From the NCBI GenBank assembly GCA_026986235.1, contig JALSOY010000160.1:1-10852 (forward strand): 10,852 nt of DNA, read 5' to 3'. Positions within the stretch are counted from its first letter, which is position 1, and each line of letters begins with the position of its first letter. The DNA is from Caldifarciminota bacterium. GTDB lineage: Bacteria > Hydrothermota > Hydrothermia > B15-G9 > WFZT01. The notes beneath the pieces are model-generated. The model was not told the origin of the DNA. It did no database searches and saw nothing but the letters and a program-made list of their open reading frames with translations. The position numbers and the translations under genes were made by a program. This document shows positions 7,801 to 10,852 of this stretch, piece by piece.

Positions 7801-8203
7801 AATCGAAGATGGTTTCAATCTCATAGAACCTGTTAAGGTTTTCAGGTTGCCCGAAAAATTGGAGATTAAAGGGAAGAGACTGGATTATATACCGTCTGCC
7901 GTGCCTTTTACTCAGGGAAGTCTGATAGAGGAGATGAGAAAGAGGGGTATTGGGAGACCTTCCACCTATGCCAAAATCGTCCAGACTCTGCTTGACAGAA
8001 GGTATGTCGTAGAGAAAAAGCGATATCTGTTCCCTACACCTCTCGGAATCAAAGTTTACAGGTTTCTGACGACCAGGTATCCTGTCTATACCAGTGAGGA
8101 ATTTACACGGTATCTGGAAGAGCAGATGGATAAAGTGGAGGAGAGAAAGGTTAGCTACCAGGACATTTTGAAGGATCTCAAAAAGGTCCTGCATCTGGAA
8201 TGA
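4838..8203 (+). CDS. rgy: Reverse gyrase (SF2 helicase-like domain fused to type IA topoisomerase)
   Basis: This 1121-residue enzyme introduces positive supercoils into DNA with ATP and is the hallmark of hyperthermophiles. An N-terminal zinc finger uses Cys10, Cys13, Cys28 and Cys31. The helicase-like half has Gln81 (Q motif), Walker A APTGVGKTT (98-106), DDVD (190-193), SSAT (238-241), the motif V region LVRGIDMPD and motif VI YIQATGRTSR (476-485). A segment at about 390-460, between the motif V and VI regions, probably includes the latch. The topoisomerase half begins near 562 with VVESPNKA (Glu569), followed by TOPRIM DPDSEGE (Asp686, Asp688, Glu690), LSAGRVQTPVLGWI, the catalytic tyrosine Tyr873 in ITYHRTDS, GAHECIRP and RGIGRPSTYAKIV. 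Length fits bacterial reverse gyrases (about 1100 residues). The second zinc finger keeps only Cys642 and Cys654. The start is the first ATG, which leaves the first zinc finger whole. The gene overlaps recX by ATGA. Confidence 0.97.
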   Translation: MATAIFKDLCPNCYGNISSERLKEGLPCSRCLPDVSTNPCSYLENTGNLKGFSNFCFVSRESARFTEFFKEKLGFGPWALQETWARRVILGNSFAILAPTGVGKTTFGLAMASFIDGRSYIIVPTRILVKQAEEKLKKLTTKKVIAYSGNKKYRDEIASGNFEILVTTHMFLYKNFDLLKNHDFGFIFVDDVDSLLKASKNVDFIVRLLGFSERDIKRALFKPDLKIRKKPRGVLVISSATVQPRTKRVILFQNLLGFSVQKSSSTVRNVVDTKIDVKSPEEGLNRLSELVERLGDGGLVYVSTDLGKDWVEKVKDRLGALTYEDKEAFERFKKGEVKVLIGISHHQNPLVRGIDMPDRIRYAVFLGVPKILFQAKVDSPLPKNLIRFIYPLRIALPEERERLEEYADFLSRHFNVREDQLERFTGLGAKLKEIEEFIKEKITDPEVMRKIEGSDEISLLYREEGLYFVVGDATSYIQATGRTSRLFAGGLTKGLAVSLVYNQKARRSLERRLRSNFSFEFEFQDFERVDLEQILIEIDEDRERVRKILKGELQAERRDLVKSTLVVVESPNKARTIAHFFGRPQKRWAGESMAYEVNLGDRILVIVASLGHVLDLVEKGGIYGVVEDNGRFIPVYGTIKRCSATGEQTTENYCRSGRKPDQDKMGIIRSLRDLSMEVNEIFVATDPDSEGEKIAWDIFLNLLPFNKNIYRGEFHEVTPRAFREAIENPRDVNEDLVKAQILRRIADRWVGFSLSQKLQRYFGLKSLSAGRVQTPVLGWIIKREEERKKKVGLITVEVDGISISFKAENPEEIFKKIERADIQVVETEERELKPAPPLNTGEMLKVASDTLGFSASKTMSVAQDLFEKGLITYHRTDSIRVSDAGFKVAAEFIRENFGEMYLRLRRWGEGGAHECIRPTRPLPPEEVRFLVKEGKIELQDPGSAFKLYRVIWNRFIASQMKSVKVRTSTLKVAVDGKPLHEETVITRIIEDGFNLIEPVKVFRLPEKLEIKGKRLDYIPSAVPFTQGSLIEEMRKRGIGRPSTYAKIVQTLLDRRYVVEKKRYLFPTPLGIKVYRFLTTRYPVYTSEEFTRYLEEQMDKVEERKVSYQDILKDLKKVLHLE

Positions 8204-8643
8204 AGAAACGCTCTCCGACGGAGTACGCCTTATTTCTACTTTCAAGGAGGCCGAGAACGGAGCAGGAGGTGGTTGTTGCATTAAAAAGAAGGGGAGTGGA
8301 TGATGAGGAAATTGCAGAAATAGTTAACAAACTGAAGGAATGGGGATATCTGAACGACCAGGAGTATGCAAGAGATTTTGTTCGTTTTAAGATGCAGAAA
8401 ATTTTTGGTCCACCTGTTATTAAGTCAGAGCTCATAAAACGCGGAATATCACCTGAAATAGCAGAGCAGGCGATAAGATCTGAGTACAACATGAGTTTTG
8501 TCATGGAGCTTGCAGTGAAAAAGGCAATAAAACTGCTCGGTAATAATCCTGACGACAGGACCATCAGAAAGGTATGGAACTACTTTGCAAGGAGGGGGCT
8601 TCCTGCCACAGAGATTTTAATGGCTGCAAGAGAAAAACTGTAA
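8200..8643 (+). CDS. recX: Regulatory protein RecX
   Basis: RecX binds RecA filaments and limits RecA-driven strand exchange; it acts in the cytoplasm on DNA. This 147-residue protein is near the usual length of short RecX proteins. It has the repeated three-helix architecture, with family motifs YALFLLSRRPRTEQEV (about 9-24), a KLKEWGYLNDQEYARDFVR segment (44-62), then FGPPVIKSELIKRGISPEIA. The ATG is embedded in the reverse gyrase stop (ATGA), and AAAAGG lies about 13 bases upstream, so translation is probably coupled to rgy. recX usually sits beside recA; recA is not in this window. No catalytic residues are expected. The family has weak sequence conservation, but the motif set and length make the call good. 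Confidence 0.87.
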   Translation: MKKRSPTEYALFLLSRRPRTEQEVVVALKRRGVDDEEIAEIVNKLKEWGYLNDQEYARDFVRFKMQKIFGPPVIKSELIKRGISPEIAEQAIRSEYNMSFVMELAVKKAIKLLGNNPDDRTIRKVWNYFARRGLPATEILMAAREKL

Positions 8644-8699
8644 GGGATCTGTTATCCCCGGATACCACCTGTAAATCTCCTGTCCATTTTGAGGGATTT
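8644..8699. terminator. Convergent intergenic region with two weak hairpins
   Basis: Between the stop codons of recX and the - strand receptor gene are about 54 bases. GGGAT/ATCCC (8644-8648, 8654-8658) forms a 5-bp stem directly after the recX stop. AAATCTC (8673-8679) can pair with GGGATTT (8693-8699) with one T-G pair. Neither is followed by a T-run on either strand. They may end both transcripts, but this is a guess from position. Confidence 0.25.
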
Positions 8700-10852
8700 A
8701 AAACCTCATTCTTACTCCGAAGTTTACCATAAATGGCAGCTGTGATATTTTTATCCTTCTTGCCCCTCTGTTATCCCAGTAGTATGCGTAAACATTGGCA
8801 TGGTTGGTTACATTAATAAATTCAATGAATGACTCTGTGTGGTAACTTTTTCCAAAGATCTTTTCAACCCCTCCGTTTGTGTGAAATCTCAGATCAACTC
8901 TAAAGTAGTCCGGCAACCTCGCCGAATTCATCGGAGTTGATTCGTCAAGTAACCATCTTCTGTACTCCATTGAATAAGTCATCGGAGTGTAAGGCCTTCC
9001 GTCCGCGTACCTCACGGCAATTCCGTACACTACCTCGTCATCTATGAACGCCGTGAACAAATTAAGTACAGGAATCCATTTTAAAATTCTGTAAATTTTT
9101 GACTTCTTCATTTTCTGATACCACCTGTGTTCTCTGAATCTGATCTTGTAGCCCAATAGGAACCCGGTAACAAATCTCTGATCGTAATCCCCCGGCACCC
9201 ACCTCCGTGTTCGAAGATCCAGTTTTCTGGACGACATATAGGCGAAGGCGAGATTGAAAAAAGTGTTTGCGAAAAATTTTTTCTGCAGGAGAACCTCAAC
9301 ACCCCTGTTTTTTATCTTACCCAGAGGTAAATAAACCCTGCTCCAGTCGTTGGGTTCAGGCGTCGTATAGGCTTCTCTCACTGGATAGTTATGGTAATTT
9401 TTTATATAGGCTTCCAATGACAATTTAAGATCAGAGCGGGGAAGTAAATGTACTCCCCCGGTGAGGATGTCTGCGTAATAAAAACCAAGCCTTTTATTTG
9501 CCGTGTCTGTTAGTAAAATGGTTGCCGATGGAGACTGGAATTCCCTCGCCGCACCTGCAACCAACTCTCCTGACCATTTCGACCATGTAATTTCCCGTGA
9601 AACCTGAATGCGTGGTGAAAAGCTCCTGGCTTTCGTATAATCGAAGTAATCAAACCGAATCCCCGGATTTATAGTGAAACCTTTTAGAGTAAGTTTTGAG
9701 GAAGCATACATTCCCGTCCTGTAACTTACAAGACCCCTTTGTACACTTTCGTCTCTAACATCTACCAGCTCCTTTGAAATTATTCTGCCGTCAGGCCCAT
9801 ACCTGTAATGAAAAACGCTGTCTGGAGTTGACCATAACCTGTAGTTAAAATCCAGCCTGTGAAGTTCCCACCCAAGTTCAAAATTGAGGGGTTTTTTAGA
9901 AACGAGCTCAAATTTCACTCTATTATCGCCGTCAATGGACTTGTTGGTGTTCACAACCTCATTTTCTATGATACTTCTGGATTTCCAGTCCCATTTTGTA
10001 CCACTGTGAGAGAGGTGAAAAAGGAAGTATCCGTCCTGGAACAACCTGTAAACATTTAAACCGAGATTTGCTGTGAGATTTTTGTTAACGATTTCTAAAG
10101 TATCGCTGAACTTTGGTAAGTAATTAATTCTCACATCGTTATAACCGGACAGGCCAACAAGGTCAAAAATGTATTTTCCCCTGTTTAGCCTAAGTTTACC
10201 CTGGAGTGAGGCGAGAAAGACCTTCTGAGGAATACCTGTACTTTTAAATGCCTCCTTTATTTCAGCCGATTTCTCAGTTAACCATCTTATCAGCCATGCT
10301 ACATCTGATAAAGTCCCGGAGAGGTTATAAGTTGTGCTGTGAGTTATGGGTCCGGAAATATGAGAGGAAATACCACCAATTCCCGGCTCTATGTCAAAAT
10401 GATGATCGGTGGGATTGCCGGGTTTCAACTTAATGTCAAGGACAGAAGAGATCTTATTTCCATATCTCACGGGGATGATACCATAGTAAAAATTCAACTC
10501 GTCCATAAGCCACTCATCAAACATGCATATACCTCCACCACTTGAGCCGAGCAGGGGGAGGAAGTTCAGATTCGGTACCTCCATGTTATCTACCACAATT
10601 AGATTTTCGTCAGGGTTCCCGCCTCTTACGACGATTGTGTTCAGGTTATCCTGTCCGGTGACACCGGGAAGGGCCTGGACAGCCCTCTGAACATCAGCAA
10701 ATGTTCCCGGAAGATAATAGGCTTCCCGGAAACTCAGGCTGTGAACCCCCGGAGCGTCTATTTCCTCCTTTGCAAAGTACCTGGGATGTACAGTCACTGC
10801 CCTGGTTTTATAAACTGTGGGAGTCAGATAAAAATCCAGCTCCGTGTATTTA
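8698..10852 (-). CDS. TonB-dependent outer-membrane receptor (N-terminal end outside window)
   Basis: This is an outer-membrane, TonB-energised porin-like receptor. The frame stays open to the window edge (717 residues visible), so the GTG at 10797 is internal and the signal peptide, TonB box and start are missing. The first visible residues (ELDFYLTPTVYKTRAVTV) look like the end of a carboxypeptidase-regulatory-like domain joined to the plug. The plug (about 50-145) has DVQRAVQALPGV, IVVRGGNPDENLIVVD and IPVRYGNKISSVLDIKLKPGN. The rest is a beta barrel with alternating aromatic strands, for example ADGRPYTPMTY and FIEFINVTNHANVYAYYW. It ends in FMVNFGVRMRF, with the terminal Phe typical of outer-membrane barrel signals. 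About 30 residues at 9037-9132 form an unusual insertion between two late strands. The ligand is unknown, and no uptake partner gene is visible nearby. Transcription converges on rgy-recX. Confidence 0.88.
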   Translation of the reverse strand, partial: KYTELDFYLTPTVYKTRAVTVHPRYFAKEEIDAPGVHSLSFREAYYLPGTFADVQRAVQALPGVTGQDNLNTIVVRGGNPDENLIVVDNMEVPNLNFLPLLGSSGGGICMFDEWLMDELNFYYGIIPVRYGNKISSVLDIKLKPGNPTDHHFDIEPGIGGISSHISGPITHSTTYNLSGTLSDVAWLIRWLTEKSAEIKEAFKSTGIPQKVFLASLQGKLRLNRGKYIFDLVGLSGYNDVRINYLPKFSDTLEIVNKNLTANLGLNVYRLFQDGYFLFHLSHSGTKWDWKSRSIIENEVVNTNKSIDGDNRVKFELVSKKPLNFELGWELHRLDFNYRLWSTPDSVFHYRYGPDGRIISKELVDVRDESVQRGLVSYRTGMYASSKLTLKGFTINPGIRFDYFDYTKARSFSPRIQVSREITWSKWSGELVAGAAREFQSPSATILLTDTANKRLGFYYADILTGGVHLLPRSDLKLSLEAYIKNYHNYPVREAYTTPEPNDWSRVYLPLGKIKNRGVEVLLQKKFFANTFFNLAFAYMSSRKLDLRTRRWVPGDYDQRFVTGFLLGYKIRFREHRWYQKMKKSKIYRILKWIPVLNLFTAFIDDEVVYGIAVRYADGRPYTPMTYSMEYRRWLLDESTPMNSARLPDYFRVDLRFHTNGGVEKIFGKSYHTESFIEFINVTNHANVYAYYWDNRGARRIKISQLPFMVNFGVRMRF

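Noticed and set aside
7745..8281. Antisense reading frame of 178 codons over the rgy/recX junction
   Set aside because: It runs opposite conserved topoisomerase motifs and recX, with low-complexity composition and no family resemblance.
1..10852. CRISPR array, tRNA, rRNA, insertion sequence or phage genes
   Set aside because: No regularly spaced repeats, no tRNA-like or rRNA sequence, and no transposase or integrase motif was seen on either strand.

Overview
The window looks like a piece of chromosome from a thermophilic or hyperthermophilic diderm bacterium. A complete reverse gyrase points to growth at high temperature. A TonB-dependent outer-membrane receptor points to a Gram-negative envelope. 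The recJ, folD, D-amino acid transaminase and recX genes are of bacterial type, and most genes have Shine-Dalgarno sites, tight spacing and short overlaps. A metallo-beta-lactamase-fold protein of the mainly archaeal UPF0282 family gives an archaeal flavour. A deep-branching lineage such as Hydrothermae/WOR-3 would fit, but this placement is an impression from gene content and was not tested.

Layout. Seven genes run on the + strand almost without gaps: recJ (5' end outside the window, ends at 997), an M20D amidohydrolase (990-2165), a D-amino acid transaminase (2171-3043), folD (3048-3908), the UPF0282 protein (3898-4764), reverse gyrase (4838-8203) and recX (8200-8643). On the - strand, convergent to these, is a large TonB-dependent receptor that runs off the right edge (8698-10852). 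The largest non-coding gap is 73 bases, in front of reverse gyrase. No tRNA, rRNA, CRISPR array, insertion sequence or transposase was seen.

How the genes fit together. The run splits into two probable transcription units. The first is a mixed housekeeping unit from recJ to UPF0282: single-strand DNA exonuclease, acyl-amino acid hydrolysis, D-amino acid synthesis, one-carbon folate metabolism and an uncharacterised hydrolase. The second is a DNA-topology and recombination unit, reverse gyrase plus recX, joined by a 4-base ATGA overlap. A good sigma-70-like promoter lies so close to the reverse gyrase ATG that its mRNA may be leaderless.

The points most worth a second look are: a perfect 14-bp inverted repeat closed by a GTAA (GNRA-type) loop inside the start of the UPF0282 gene; the possibly leaderless reverse gyrase start; the degenerate second zinc finger of reverse gyrase; the rgy-recX coupling; and an amphipathic insertion in the TonB receptor barrel.
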